A DNA stretch of 64,000 bases from Amycolatopsis methanolica 239 (GCF_000739085.1 NZ_CP009110.1:4526001-4590000), one strand, 5' to 3'. Shown: positions 17,235 through 25,532, counted from the stretch's first letter. The notes: generated by a model from the letters alone, not told the origin. Translations and numbers: made by a program.

Positions 17235-18098
17235 CTACTTCTCCGGGTCGAAGGCGCTCAGGCCGGGCCGGTAGGACTTCTGGTCGAGGAACTGGGTCAG
17301 CCCCTTGGCGCGGGCGCCTGCCTTGTCGGCGAACTGCGACTGGTCGAGCTTGGCGTAGAGGTAGTCCTCGGCCTGCTCCCAGGGCATCTCCTGGGCGATC
17401 TTGTACCCGGTCTTCGCGGCGTGCAGGACCACCTGGTTCATCGAGGAGAGCTTCAGCGCCACCTCGCGGGTGCGCTCCCGCAGCCGGTCGGCCGGCAGCG
17501 CCTCGTTGACCAGCCGCATCTCCGCCGCGCGGCGGCCGTCGAAGGGCTCGCCGGTCATGATGTAGTACAGCGCGTCGCGCTGCGGCACGGTCGCCGCCAG
17601 CGCCCGGCTGACCACGCCGCCCGGCGGGATGCCCCAGTTGACCTCGGACAGCCCGAACTGCGCGTCCTCGTCGGCGAAGGCCAGGTCGCAGGCCACCAGC
17701 GGGGTGAACGCGCCGCCGAAGCACCAGCCGTTGACCATCGCGATCGTCGGCTTGCTCCAGTTCGCCAGCCGCTTCCACTGCCACTCCGCGCTGGCCCGCC
17801 GCACCTTGATCTGCACCGCGGTGCTGCCGGTGGCGTCGACCTCGCGGAAGTACTCCTTGAGGTCCATGCCCGCGGAGAACGACTCACCCGCGCCGGTGAG
17901 CACCAGCACCCGGCAGCGGTCGTCGCCCTCCAGGTGGTCCAGCACCCGCACCATCTCGTCGTTCAGGGTGGGGTTCATGGCGTTGCGCTTGTCCGGCCGG
18001 TTGAGCGTGACCCAGGCGATGCCTTCGTCGAACTCGACCAGAACCGTGTCGCCCCACGGTTCCGTCCGGACCCGCCCGTTGCCGGCCGCCGTGTTCAT
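17235..18098 (-). CDS. ech: Feruloyl-CoA hydratase/aldolase (vanillin-forming)
   Basis: The 287-residue crotonase-family enzyme is the p-hydroxycinnamoyl-CoA hydratase/lyase, which hydrates feruloyl-CoA and cleaves it to vanillin and acetyl-CoA. It agrees along its length with Amycolatopsis Ech as I recall it. The oxyanion-hole segments are SAGMDLKEYF and GWCFGGAFTPLVACD. The catalytic glutamate is in SEVNWGIPPGG (about residue 152), and the active-site tyrosine is in WEQAEDYLYAK (about 245). Plain enoyl-CoA hydratases lack the YFREVD and WQWKRLANW pattern. ech is first in the operon with fcs, and a perfect inverted repeat sits 9 bases upstream of its start. No vanillin dehydrogenase is in the window. 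Confidence 0.93.
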   Translation of the reverse strand: MNTAAGNGRVRTEPWGDTVLVEFDEGIAWVTLNRPDKRNAMNPTLNDEMVRVLDHLEGDDRCRVLVLTGAGESFSAGMDLKEYFREVDATGSTAVQIKVRRASAEWQWKRLANWSKPTIAMVNGWCFGGAFTPLVACDLAFADEDAQFGLSEVNWGIPPGGVVSRALAATVPQRDALYYIMTGEPFDGRRAAEMRLVNEALPADRLRERTREVALKLSSMNQVVLHAAKTGYKIAQEMPWEQAEDYLYAKLDQSQFADKAGARAKGLTQFLDQKSYRPGLSAFDPEK

Positions 18099-18106
18099 CC
18101 ATCGCT

Positions 18107-18133
18107 CCCTATATCAGTAGTTCTGATATAGGG
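18107..18133. promoter_or_regulatory. Perfect inverted-repeat operator upstream of ech
   Basis: CCCTATATCAG at 18107-18117 and its exact complement at 18123-18133 flank a 5-base spacer. The arms extend imperfectly to GCT/GATAGC on either side. The site is AT-rich and unlike its surroundings, and lies 9 bases before the ech start codon, so a bound dimer would block transcription or translation initiation. The form suits a MarR- or PadR-type hydroxycinnamate repressor. No such regulator gene is adjacent. Confidence 0.85.
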
Positions 18134-18188
18134 ATAGCAAGGAACGGGCGGCTCAGTCAAGCCGGACCCGGCCGGGACAATCGGGGGC

Positions 18189-18575
18189 ATGAGGTGTCCC
18201 TGCGGGTCGGGTGAGACGTACGAGAACTGCTGCGCGCCGCTGCACCGCGGCGAGTCCGCGGCGCCGACCGCGGAACGGCTGATGCGCGCGCGGTTCAGCG
18301 CGTTCGCCGTCGGCGACGTCGGGTACCTGCTCGCCAGCTGGCACCCGGACACCCGCCCGGCCACGATCCGGCTCGACCCGGACCAGCGCTGGACGCGCCT
18401 GGAGGTGCTGGCCACCACCGGCGGCAGCCCGTTCCACACCGACGGCACCGTGGAGTTCCGCGCCCACTACCGCACCCCGGACGGACCCGGCTCGCTGCAC
18501 GAGGACAGCGAGTTCACCCGGGTGGACGGCCGCTGGGTGTACACGCGGCCGCGGCGGGTAGCCCGCCGGGCATGA
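18189..18575 (+). CDS. YchJ/UPF0225 family SEC-C motif protein
   Basis: The 128-residue protein begins MRCPCGSGETYENCCAPLHRG, the zinc-binding SEC-C motif (CxCxSGxxYxxCC). The YchJ fold follows, with AERLMRARFSAFAVGDVGYLLASWHP and VEFRAHYRTPDG, a cystatin/NTF2-like domain. The family is widespread with no agreed function. Four bases of overlap with the next gene (ATGA) indicate an operon. Confidence 0.9.
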   Translation: MRCPCGSGETYENCCAPLHRGESAAPTAERLMRARFSAFAVGDVGYLLASWHPDTRPATIRLDPDQRWTRLEVLATTGGSPFHTDGTVEFRAHYRTPDGPGSLHEDSEFTRVDGRWVYTRPRRVARRA

Positions 18576-18985
18576 CCGAGTTCGAACGCGAACGCGCCAT
18601 GCCGGCCCCGGCGGAGCGGGTGTTCACCGTGGCCGCCGACGTGAACCGGCTCGACGAGTGGCTGCCCGGCGTGATCACCGTCCACCCGGCCGAACCCGAG
18701 GGCGTGGACGTCGACGTGCACGACCCGGCAGGCGAGTACGAGGCGCCCGGCGTGCTGGGCGCGCGCCGCGAGCAACTGCGGCTGGAGTGGGGCCGCCGCG
18801 GCAGCGCCGACTACAGCGGCTGGCTGCAGGTGTCCTCGGCCGAGGGCGGCTCCAGCTACGCCACGCTGCACCTGTCCTTCCACGGCGACCAGCTGGCCGC
18901 CCACGGCGGCAGCGCCGCCGACGACGTCGAGCGGCGGCTGGACGAGTCGCTGGACCGGCTGGCGAACCTGGTGTCCGCGGGCTGA
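18572..18985 (+). CDS. SRPBCC-family (polyketide cyclase-like) protein
   Basis: The 137-residue protein opens with RAMPAPAERVFTVAADVNRLDEWLPGVITV, the standard first strand and helices of START/SRPBCC hydrophobic-pocket proteins. It ends with an amphipathic helix, DVERRLDESLDRLANLVSA. Such proteins bind small hydrophobic ligands or assist cyclisation. Here nothing suggests a polyketide pathway. Its ATG overlaps the YchJ-type stop. Confidence 0.8.
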   Translation: MTEFERERAMPAPAERVFTVAADVNRLDEWLPGVITVHPAEPEGVDVDVHDPAGEYEAPGVLGARREQLRLEWGRRGSADYSGWLQVSSAEGGSSYATLHLSFHGDQLAAHGGSAADDVERRLDESLDRLANLVSAG

Positions 18986-19034
18986 ACCCCCGTCCGGGTG
19001 ATACGTTTCCTCCCGATCACCCGGAAGAGGTTCG

Positions 19035-19454
19035 ATGTCCCCCAGATCCTGGCCGCGCCCGGCGCTCGCCGTCCTCACGCTCGCCACCGGCGCCGCCGGG
19101 ATCGTGACGGTTTCGCTCGCGTCCCCGGCCCCCACGCCGCCCGCACCAGCCGAGGCGCGCCCGGCCGCGACGAGCGCCGCCCCGCCGCCGACCGCTGTGG
19201 TCGCGCCCGTCGTGGAGGTCACCCCGGCGCCGTCCGAGGTGAGCACCGTGAGCACCACGCGCACCCGCACCACGACGAGCCGCACGCACTCGACGGCAGC
19301 CACCCGCGAAACCGACAGCGACGAGGTGGCCCGGCGGCGGGCGATGGAACCGCACCCCCGCCCGCCGCTGAGCACCTACACCCCGTCCACTGAGGACACC
19401 AGGCCGCCGATCGTCATCGGCCCGACCTCGACGGTCCGGACGACGCGCTCCTAA
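19035..19454 (+). CDS. Secreted Pro/Thr-rich protein of unknown function
   Basis: I do not recognise this 139-residue protein. A signal-peptide-like N-terminus carries RSWPRP, then the hydrophobic stretch ALAVLTLATGAAGIVTVSLA. It is followed by a low-complexity chain of Pro, Ala, Thr and Ser with TRTRTTTSRTHST and a charged patch TRETDSDEVARRR. It probably is a cell-envelope or exported linker-like protein. A GGAAGAG ribosome site precedes the ATG. Confidence 0.6.
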   Translation: MSPRSWPRPALAVLTLATGAAGIVTVSLASPAPTPPAPAEARPAATSAAPPPTAVVAPVVEVTPAPSEVSTVSTTRTRTTTSRTHSTAATRETDSDEVARRRAMEPHPRPPLSTYTPSTEDTRPPIVIGPTSTVRTTRS

Positions 19455-19472
19455 GCCGCCGGAGATAATTCG

Positions 19473-20351
19473 TTATACGGCTTCCGGGCGCACGATCATC
19501 ACCGGGCAGTGCGCGTGGTGGATGAGGGCTTGGCTCGTCGAGCCCAGCAGCAGGCCGCGGAAGCCGCCCCGGCCACGGCTGCCGACCACGACCAGCTGCG
19601 CCCGCTCACTCCAGCTCAGCAGCTGGTGCCGCGGCCGGTCCCGCGCGACGACCCGCTCTACGACCACGTCCGGGTACTTCTCCTGCCACCCCGCCAGCTG
19701 CTCGGCGAGCAGCCGCTGCGCGTCCTGCTCGATCTCGGACCAGTCGACCAGGAACGGCACCGTGCCCGGAGGTCCCGCGACGTCGGCGTCGGCCCAGACG
19801 TGCACAGCCACCAGCGGCACGCCCCGCCAGGACGCCTCCTCGAACGCTGTCGCGAGCGCGCGCTCGCTGGTGGCGCTGCCGTCGACGCCGGCCACCACGG
19901 GGCCCGTCGCCTCGTCCCGGCCGCGGACCACGACCACCGGGCAGCGGGCGTGCGCGGCGACCTCGACGGTCGTCGAGCCGACCATCATCCCGGTGAAGCC
20001 GCCGGTGCCGGAACAGCCCAGCACCACCGTGCGGGCCGTGCGCGAGGCCTCGATCAACGCGACCGGCCCGGCTTCGTGCAGCTTCCCCGCGGTGATCGTC
20101 AACCCGGGCCCGCCGGCCTCCCGCGCGGTCCGCTCCGCGGCGGCGAGCAGGTCGTCGGCCGCCTGCACGAACGCTTCGTAGGCCTCGCGCAGCACCGGCA
20201 GCCCGGCACCGTAGAAGCCGGCCATCGGGGCGAACCCGTGCACGATGTGCAGTGGCTCGCGGCGCCGCGCGGCCGTGCCCGCCGCCCAGCGCAGCGCCCG
20301 GTCCGCCTCGTCGGAACCGTCCACGCCGACGACGATCGCGTTGCTGTCCAT
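19473..20351 (-). CDS. Universal stress protein with two Usp domains
   Basis: The protein has about 292 residues with tandem UspA domains. Domain one starts NAIVVGVDGSDEADRALRWA and ends with the ATP-binding-type loop GCSGTGGFTGMMVGSTTVEVAAHARCPVVVV. Domain two starts VVAGVDGSATSERALATAF and ends GSRGRGGFRGLLLGSTSQALIHHAHCPVMIV. The glycine-rich GxxGxxxGS pattern implies nucleotide binding. Tandem Usp proteins in actinobacteria respond to hypoxia and stress. The start is put at the ATG giving MDSNAIVVG; a start 12 bases upstream (MEEL) is possible. Confidence 0.92.
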   Translation of the reverse strand: MDSNAIVVGVDGSDEADRALRWAAGTAARRREPLHIVHGFAPMAGFYGAGLPVLREAYEAFVQAADDLLAAAERTAREAGGPGLTITAGKLHEAGPVALIEASRTARTVVLGCSGTGGFTGMMVGSTTVEVAAHARCPVVVVRGRDEATGPVVAGVDGSATSERALATAFEEASWRGVPLVAVHVWADADVAGPPGTVPFLVDWSEIEQDAQRLLAEQLAGWQEKYPDVVVERVVARDRPRHQLLSWSERAQLVVVGSRGRGGFRGLLLGSTSQALIHHAHCPVMIVRPEAV

Positions 20352-20446
20352 CAGTTCCTCCACCAGGTCGGGCCGGAACCGACGCTAGGCGCGCGTGGTC
20401 GCCGCGGCTGCGGTCCATGGTCACCGGCGGCGGGGACTTCCGGCCC

Positions 20447-21010
20447 TCACCTGGCCGCGGCGATGGCCTCCCGCACCATCTCCGGCGCGATGTCCGCGGC
20501 CCGCTCCCGGAACCCGCTCGCGTACAGCCCGTCGATGATCAGCCACACCCGGTCCGCCAGGCCCTCCGCGTCGGCCACGCCGGTCTCCCGCGCCAGACGG
20601 CCGACCAGCTCGCGCGTCTGCTCCAGGTACTCCCGCGCCATCCGCTCCGGCTGGTCGTCACCGCCAGGGAACTCGGTGAGCAGGTTGCGGAACGGGCAGC
20701 CGCGGAAGTCCGGCCGCCGTAGCCGACCGGCGATCTCCTCGACCAGCGCCACCAGCCGGTCGGCCGGATCGTCGCCCGCCTCGCGCAGCGCCGCGGTTTC
20801 GGCTCGGTCGCGCCACTCGCGGAACCGGTCCAGGTAGGCCGCGACCAGGTCGGTCTTGCTGGGGAAGTGCCCGTAGAGCAGGTTCTTCCCGCAGCCGACC
20901 TCGCCGATGATCCGGCTCATCCCGACCGCGCGGATCCCCTCGGTGTAGAAGAGCGCGGTCGCCACGTCGAGGATCCGCTCGCGAGTTCCCGGTGCTGCCG
21001 TGCGCGCCAT
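20447..21010 (-). CDS. TetR-family repressor of the adjacent thiolase operon
   Basis: This complete TetR protein has 187 residues. The N-terminal helix-turn-helix is TRERILDVATALFYTEGIRAVGMSRIIGEVGCGKNLLYGHFPSKTDLVAAYL. The C-terminal ligand domain includes RGCPFRNLLTEFP and DRVWLIIDGLYASG. It is divergent from the thiolase-SDR operon. Three palindromes sharing the core GGACCG/CGGTCC lie between them, strong circumstantial evidence that it represses both promoters. An acyl-CoA is a plausible inducer. Confidence 0.9.
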   Translation of the reverse strand: MARTAAPGTRERILDVATALFYTEGIRAVGMSRIIGEVGCGKNLLYGHFPSKTDLVAAYLDRFREWRDRAETAALREAGDDPADRLVALVEEIAGRLRRPDFRGCPFRNLLTEFPGGDDQPERMAREYLEQTRELVGRLARETGVADAEGLADRVWLIIDGLYASGFRERAADIAPEMVREAIAAAR

Positions 21011-21023
21011 GCGCCGAGGATAA

Positions 21024-21106
21024 CGGACCGATCGGTCCGACCGCCGTTGACAGGCCTGTGATCAGCGGCGCATGCTCGGACCGACCGGTCCGGGACCGAT
21101 CGGTCC
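21024..21106. promoter_or_regulatory. Three TetR operators flanking a TTGACA promoter
   Basis: CGGACCGATCGGTCCG (21024-21039) is a perfect 16-base palindrome. CGGACCGACCGGTCCG (21077-21092) differs at one central base. GGACCGATCGGTCC (21093-21106) abuts it. Between the first two lies TTGACA at 21047-21052, with CATGCT at 21071-21076 (18-base spacer) as a candidate promoter for the thiolase, whose ATG is at 21124. The first palindrome is 14 bases from the tetR start. Confidence 0.88.
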
Positions 21107-21123
21107 GCAGAAGGGAGCACACC

Positions 21124-22332
21124 ATGAGGGACGCCGTCATCGTCGAGGCCGTCCGCACCCCCGTCGCCAAGGGCAAGCCGACCGGCGCCTACGCCGCGGT
21201 GCACCCCGTCGAGCTGCACGCCCACGTGCTGCGCAGCGCGGTGGAACGCGTGCCCGGTCTCGACCCGTCCGAGATCGACGACGTGATCGGCGGCGCCGTC
21301 GGGCAGGTCGGCGAGCAGAGCGGGAACACCACCCGGTTCGCGGCGCTGGCCGCGGGCTTCCCCGATTCGGTCGCCGGCGTCACCGTCGATCGCCAGTGCG
21401 GCAGCAGCCAGCAGGCGCTCAGCTTCGCCGCGCAGGGGATCGTCGCGGGCGCCTACGACATCGTCGTCGCCTCCGGTGTCGAGTCGATGAGCCACGTGCC
21501 GATCGGCAGCTCGGCCAACGTCGACGGCGTGCGCGCCGACGTGCGGGGCCCCTCGGTCGAGAAGCGCTACCCCGGCGGGCTCATCCCGCAGGGCGTGGCG
21601 GCCGACCTGATCGCCCGCAAGTGGAACCTGTCCCGCACGCAGCTGGACGAGTTCGCGGTGACCAGCCACCAGCGGGCGGCCGCCGCGTGGCGCGACGGGC
21701 ACTTCGCCGGCCAGGTCGCGCCGTTGAAGGTCACCGCCGCCGACGGCACGGTCACGCAGCTGGACGTCGACGAGACGATCCGGCCCGGGACCAGCCTGGA
21801 GGTGCTGGCCGGGTTGCGCCCGGCGTTCGCGCACGAGCACTGGACCGGGCGGTTCGGCGAGATCGACTGGAAGGTGACCGCGGGCAACTCCAGCCCGGTC
21901 AACGACGGCGCGGCCGCGCTCGTGCTCACCACCAGCGAGATCGCGCGGCAGCGCGGGTGGCGGCCGCGGGCCCGGATCCACACCGCGACGGTCACCGGCG
22001 ACGACCCGGTCTACATGCTGACCGGGATCATCCCCGCCACCGCCAAGGTGCTCGCGCGGGCCGGACTGTCCCTTTCGGACATCGACGCGTTCGAGGTCAA
22101 CGAGGCGTTCTCCTCGGTCGTGCTCGCCTGGCTCGCCGAGACCGGCGCGGATCCGGCGAAGGTCAACGTCGACGGCGGCGCGATCGCGATCGGGCACCCG
22201 CTGGGCGCGAGCGGCGCGCGGCTGGCCACCACCCTGCTCGGGGTGCTGGAGCGCACCGGCGGCCGCTTCGGCCTGCAGACCATGTGCGAAGCCGGCGGCA
22301 CGGCCAACGCGACCATCATCGAAAGGATTTGA
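21124..22332 (+). CDS. Acetyl-CoA C-acyltransferase (thiolase)
   Basis: The 402-residue thiolase cleaves 3-ketoacyl-CoA to acetyl-CoA and a shortened acyl-CoA. The nucleophile cysteine is in VDRQCGSSQQALSFA, the catalytic histidine in GGAIAIGHPLGASGARL, and the second cysteine in LQTMCEAGGTANATIIERI. The NEAFSS loop is present. The ATG at 21124 gives the family start RDAVIVEAVRTPVAKGKP and follows AGGGAG. It heads an operon with an SDR gene 5 bases downstream, under the divergent TetR. It is a paralogue of FadA6 at the right end of the window, sharing the same catalytic pattern. The substrate is unknown. Confidence 0.93.
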   Translation: MRDAVIVEAVRTPVAKGKPTGAYAAVHPVELHAHVLRSAVERVPGLDPSEIDDVIGGAVGQVGEQSGNTTRFAALAAGFPDSVAGVTVDRQCGSSQQALSFAAQGIVAGAYDIVVASGVESMSHVPIGSSANVDGVRADVRGPSVEKRYPGGLIPQGVAADLIARKWNLSRTQLDEFAVTSHQRAAAAWRDGHFAGQVAPLKVTAADGTVTQLDVDETIRPGTSLEVLAGLRPAFAHEHWTGRFGEIDWKVTAGNSSPVNDGAAALVLTTSEIARQRGWRPRARIHTATVTGDDPVYMLTGIIPATAKVLARAGLSLSDIDAFEVNEAFSSVVLAWLAETGADPAKVNVDGGAIAIGHPLGASGARLATTLLGVLERTGGRFGLQTMCEAGGTANATIIERI

Positions 22333-22337
22333 GGACA

Positions 22338-23031
22338 ATGGAAATCGCCGGTTCGATCGCGCTCGTGACGGGCGCCAACAGCGGACTCGGCCGCGTGCTC
22401 GCCACCGCTCTCCTCGACCGCGGCGCGAAGACCGTCTACGCCGCGGCCCGCAACCCGGAGCATCACCGATCCGCGGCTGACGCCGGTCCGGCTCGACGTC
22501 ACCGACCCCGCGTCGGTCGCCGCGGCGGCGGAGCTGGCGGCCGACACGACGTTGGTGATCAACAACGCGGGTGTCGGTAGCAACGGCTCGCTGCTGACCG
22601 CGCCGGACCTGGACGCGGCCCGGACGGTGCTGGAGACCAACTTCTTCGGCCCGGTCAACGTCTCCCGTGCCTTCGCGCCGATCCTCGGCCGCAACGGCGG
22701 GGGCGCGCTGGTCAACGTGCTGTCGGTGCTGTCGTGGCTGGCGCCGCCGGTGACGGCCGACTACAGCGCGGCGAAGGCGGCGGCATGGTCGTTCACCAAC
22801 TCCGCCCGCTGGGCGCTGCGCCGGCAGGGCACGCTGGTGGTCGGGGTGCACGTCGGGTACATGGACACCGACATGGCCGCGCACGTCGACGGCCCGAAGG
22901 TGGCGCCGGAGGACCTCGCGCGGCAGGTCCTGGACGCCGTGGAGAACGGCCAGGAGGAGGTGCTGGGCGACGAGCTGAGCCGCGGCGTCAAGGCGGGGCT
23001 CGCCGGACCGGTGGCCGCGTTCGAGCGGTAA
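22338..23031 (+). CDS. Short-chain dehydrogenase/reductase, one frameshift
   Basis: From the ATG at 22338 (GAGGACA ribosome site) the frame gives the NAD(P) motif ALVTGANSGLGRVLATALLDRG and then AARNPE. It then shifts near 22459, where one extra base or two missing bases lie at GAGCATC. The next frame continues DPASVAAAAEL, VINNAGVGSNGSLL, the catalytic serine region VNVLSVLSW, and TADYSAAKAAAW with the Tyr-x3-Lys pair, to a stop at 23031. Colinear parts make a normal protein of about 231 residues. It probably acts with the thiolase upstream on a hydroxyacyl or keto intermediate. Confidence 0.82.
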
Positions 23032-23099
23032 CCTGCGCCGCATGGGGGATTCCGGTTCGTGTTGCCCGTTCTGCTGTGCTGCGTGGCGGCGTGCTCGTC

Positions 23100-23258
23100 G
23101 CCGGCGCCGCCGGGGCCGCCCCGCCCGCTTCGAGTGCCGAACCCGACGCCCTCCAGACCGTTCTCGGTAAGGACCTTCGCGTCGCTGATCGGGGTCGCCA
23201 GCGGCAGCGTCACGGACGAGATCCGGACCCGGCTGATGCGGTCAAGGGTGGCGCTCAT
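23100..23258 (-). pseudogene. Remnant of an enolase-superfamily sugar-acid dehydratase
   Basis: An ATG overlapping the transporter stop (ATGA) starts SATLDRISRVRISSVTLPLA followed by TPISDAKVLT. This is the N-terminus of mandelate-racemase/galactarate-dehydratase-type enzymes. After VLTE the sequence jumps to NGLEGVGFG, skipping about 15-20 residues, then dissolves into unrelated coding. The barrel and all catalytic residues are missing. The remnant suggests that the transporter once worked with this dehydratase. Confidence 0.6.
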
Positions 23259-24640
23259 GCGGTCTTCTCCCTGGTGTCGAACTCGATGCGCTTGATCTTG
23301 CCCATCACGGCGAACCCGATGAGGGCGAGGACACCGTGCGCGGCGACGAACCACAGTGCGGTGTCGAAGGAACCGGTCGCCTGCACGGTGTAGCCGATGA
23401 CGATGGGCGTCACGATGCCCGCCGCGTTGCCGAAGGCGTTCATCGTGGATCCGACGAAGCTGGTCGCCTGCGGCGGCGCGATGTCGGTGGTGATCGCCCA
23501 CCCGAGGGCGCCGAGGCCCTTGCCGAAGAACGCCAGCGTCATGATCGCGACGATCAGCGCGCTGCTGTCGGTCAGGCTGCACAGCGCGAAGCTGGTGGCC
23601 AGCGCCATCCCGGTCACGGACGGGATCTTGCGCGCCGCGGTGAGCGAGGCCCCGCGGCGCAGCAGGGCATCCGAGACGAACCCGCCCGCCAGGCCGCCGG
23701 CGAACCCGCACAGCGCGGGCAGCGCGGCCACGAACCCCACCTCCAGCAACGCCAACCCGCGCCCCTCGACCAGGTAGACCGGGAACCACGTGATGAAGAA
23801 GTAGGTGAGCGCGTTGACCGCGTACCGCGAGATGTAGACACCCCACAGCGGCCGCGTCGAGAAGATCTTCGCGATCGTGCGCCGGTCCAGCGGGACGCGT
23901 TGTTCGGCCCGGGTGCACGCTTCGTCGAGGTCGACCAGCGCGCCGCCGGTGGTCATGGTGTCCAGTTCGGCCGGGGTCACGCGGCGGTGGTGGCGCGGCG
24001 AGTCCATCCAGCGCGACCACCCCACGGCGAGCGTCAGCCCGAGCACGCCGAGCATGACGAACACCCAGCGCCAGCCGAGCTCGTGCGTGATCCACCCCAT
24101 GACCGGGGCGAACAACGCGGTCGCGAAGTACTGCGCGGAGTTGAACACCGCGGTGGCCCGTCCGCGTTCGGCGGTCGGGAACCAGGTGTTCGCTACGCGC
24201 GCGTTCACCGGGAACGCCGGCGATTCGAACACGCCCAGCAGCAGCCGGAGCGCGAACACGATGGTGACCGCGACCAGCACCGGCGTGGTGATCAGGCCGA
24301 CCAGGCTGATCGCGGCGGTCACGACCGTCCACAGCGCGAGGCTGAGCGCGTAGATGCGGCGGGCGCCGAAGCGGTCCAGCAGCACGCCGCCGGGCAGCTG
24401 GCCGAGCACGTAGGCCCAGCTGAAGGCGGAGAAGATGTAGCCGAGCTGGACCGTGCTGAAGCGGAGCTCGGCCGAGATGCTGCTGCCGGTGATCGACAGG
24501 CTGCTGCGGTCGGCGTAGTTGATCGCGGTGATGATGAAGATCAGGCTGAGAACCAGGTACCGGGGGGGGGAATGCGACGGCGTCCGGTCGCGGTGCTCGC
24601 CACCGCCGGCGCCGTCTCCTCGAGACCTCGACTTCGGCAT
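23255..24640 (-). CDS. MFS transporter, anion:cation symporter (glucarate/galactonate-like)
   Basis: This 12-helix transporter of 461 residues belongs to the ACS group that takes up hexuronates and aldarates. Marker sequences are IITAINYADRSSLSI in helix 1, GQLPGGVLLDRFGARRIYALSL, LRLLLGVFESPAFPVNARVANTWFP, and RGRATAVFNSAQYFATALFAPVMGW. A run of nine C on the coding strand (24562-24570) encodes part of the cytoplasmic N-terminal tail; a slip there would break the frame. A dehydratase remnant is coupled downstream, which agrees with a sugar-acid substrate. Confidence 0.85.
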   Translation of the reverse strand: MPKSRSRGDGAGGGEHRDRTPSHSPPRYLVLSLIFIITAINYADRSSLSITGSSISAELRFSTVQLGYIFSAFSWAYVLGQLPGGVLLDRFGARRIYALSLALWTVVTAAISLVGLITTPVLVAVTIVFALRLLLGVFESPAFPVNARVANTWFPTAERGRATAVFNSAQYFATALFAPVMGWITHELGWRWVFVMLGVLGLTLAVGWSRWMDSPRHHRRVTPAELDTMTTGGALVDLDEACTRAEQRVPLDRRTIAKIFSTRPLWGVYISRYAVNALTYFFITWFPVYLVEGRGLALLEVGFVAALPALCGFAGGLAGGFVSDALLRRGASLTAARKIPSVTGMALATSFALCSLTDSSALIVAIMTLAFFGKGLGALGWAITTDIAPPQATSFVGSTMNAFGNAAGIVTPIVIGYTVQATGSFDTALWFVAAHGVLALIGFAVMGKIKRIEFDTREKTA

Positions 24641-25154
24641 GTTTCACTAGCCGAACAGCATATCTCAATCTGCGGATTTCACTAGCCCCATGAGGTGAGC
24701 CGCCTGCTGTCCCCTGCTCCGCACGCCAGCCTTCGCCAAGACGGCCTCGATCCCGAGCGCGTCCACGATGTCCACAGTGGACGCGCCAGAGCACTAGGAC
24801 CCGCGATCCGGCGCTTCCCGGCCACCCGCGTTCCACCACGGCACGCATCACGAGCCGCCACCCGGTACTGTCCGGCCGCCCGCACTCCGCCACAGCCATC
24901 ACCCGCGGTCCAGCACTGTCCGGCCCCGCACATCCCACGGCAGGACTGGCTGTGATCGACAGCGCGGCGTTTCCCGGCCGCGCGCCTCCGAGCCCTGACC
25001 ATTCCGGCTGCGCGTGGGTTCCAGGCGGCACGGTTTCCGGCTGTACCACCGGTCGCAGGATCGCGGCGATCCCCGCACCACGGTGGTGCAGCGCGCTCAG
25101 GCACTACACGTGCGGCTTCATGATTCTCTCCTCCCTCGTGCTGCTCGTTTGCTG
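24641..25154. other. 514-bp gene-free stretch with imperfect repeats
   Basis: No gene is convincing here. From about 24785 to 24945 there are roughly three imperfect units of about 50 bases, each containing CCGGYACTGTCCGGCC- or CGGCGCTTCCCGGCC-like sequence followed by CCGC-rich spacers. GTCCACAGTGGAC, a perfect odd palindrome, is at 24770-24782. The stretch lies between the 5' end of the sugar-acid transporter and the 3' end of the glyoxalase-type gene, so it must hold the transporter promoter, which I cannot pinpoint. Confidence 0.4.
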
Positions 25155-25532
25155 TCAGCCGTGGTGCACCGCCTCCACGTTGTGCCCATCGGGGTCGCGC
25201 AGGAACACCGCGTAGTAACCCGGGTGGTACTCGGGCCACTCGCGGGGCGCGTGCAGCACCTCGACACCCGCCTCGACGGCCGCGGCGTGCACGGCGTCCA
25301 CCGCGTCCCTGCCGGGCGCTCGGAAGGCCACGTGCAACTCGCGGGTTTCCGCGCCGCCCGCGGAACTCAGCCAGAAGTCGGGATTGCCGTCCGGCCCGGC
25401 CATCCCCACCACCACACTGTCGCCCGCGGGAAAACGCATCGCCTCCCGTAACCCGATCGGCCCGAACACGCGCTGATACAGGGCGGCGGAAGCCTCGACG
25501 TCGGCCACCTGAACTCCGAGATGATCCAGCAT
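25155..25532 (-). CDS. VOC-superfamily (glyoxalase/dioxygenase-like) protein
   Basis: This single-domain VOC protein has 125 residues. It begins LDHLGVQVADVEASAALYQRVFGPIG, the first metal-histidine motif, and ends YYAVFLRDPDGHNVEAVHH, the second, with His and Glu ligands. HVAFRAPGRDAVDAVHAAAVEAG is the central strand-helix unit. Members include glyoxalase-like enzymes and antibiotic-binding proteins; nothing here distinguishes between them. Confidence 0.88.
   Translation of the reverse strand: MLDHLGVQVADVEASAALYQRVFGPIGLREAMRFPAGDSVVVGMAGPDGNPDFWLSSAGGAETRELHVAFRAPGRDAVDAVHAAAVEAGVEVLHAPREWPEYHPGYYAVFLRDPDGHNVEAVHHG

Noticed and set aside
20917..23043. 708-codon open frame antisense to the thiolase and SDR genes
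   Set aside because: No recognisable domain; it crosses a promoter region with three operators and opposes well-defined genes.
24785..24945. CRISPR-like array
   Set aside because: The units are imperfect, about 50 bases long, without constant repeats and unique spacers, and no cas genes are near.
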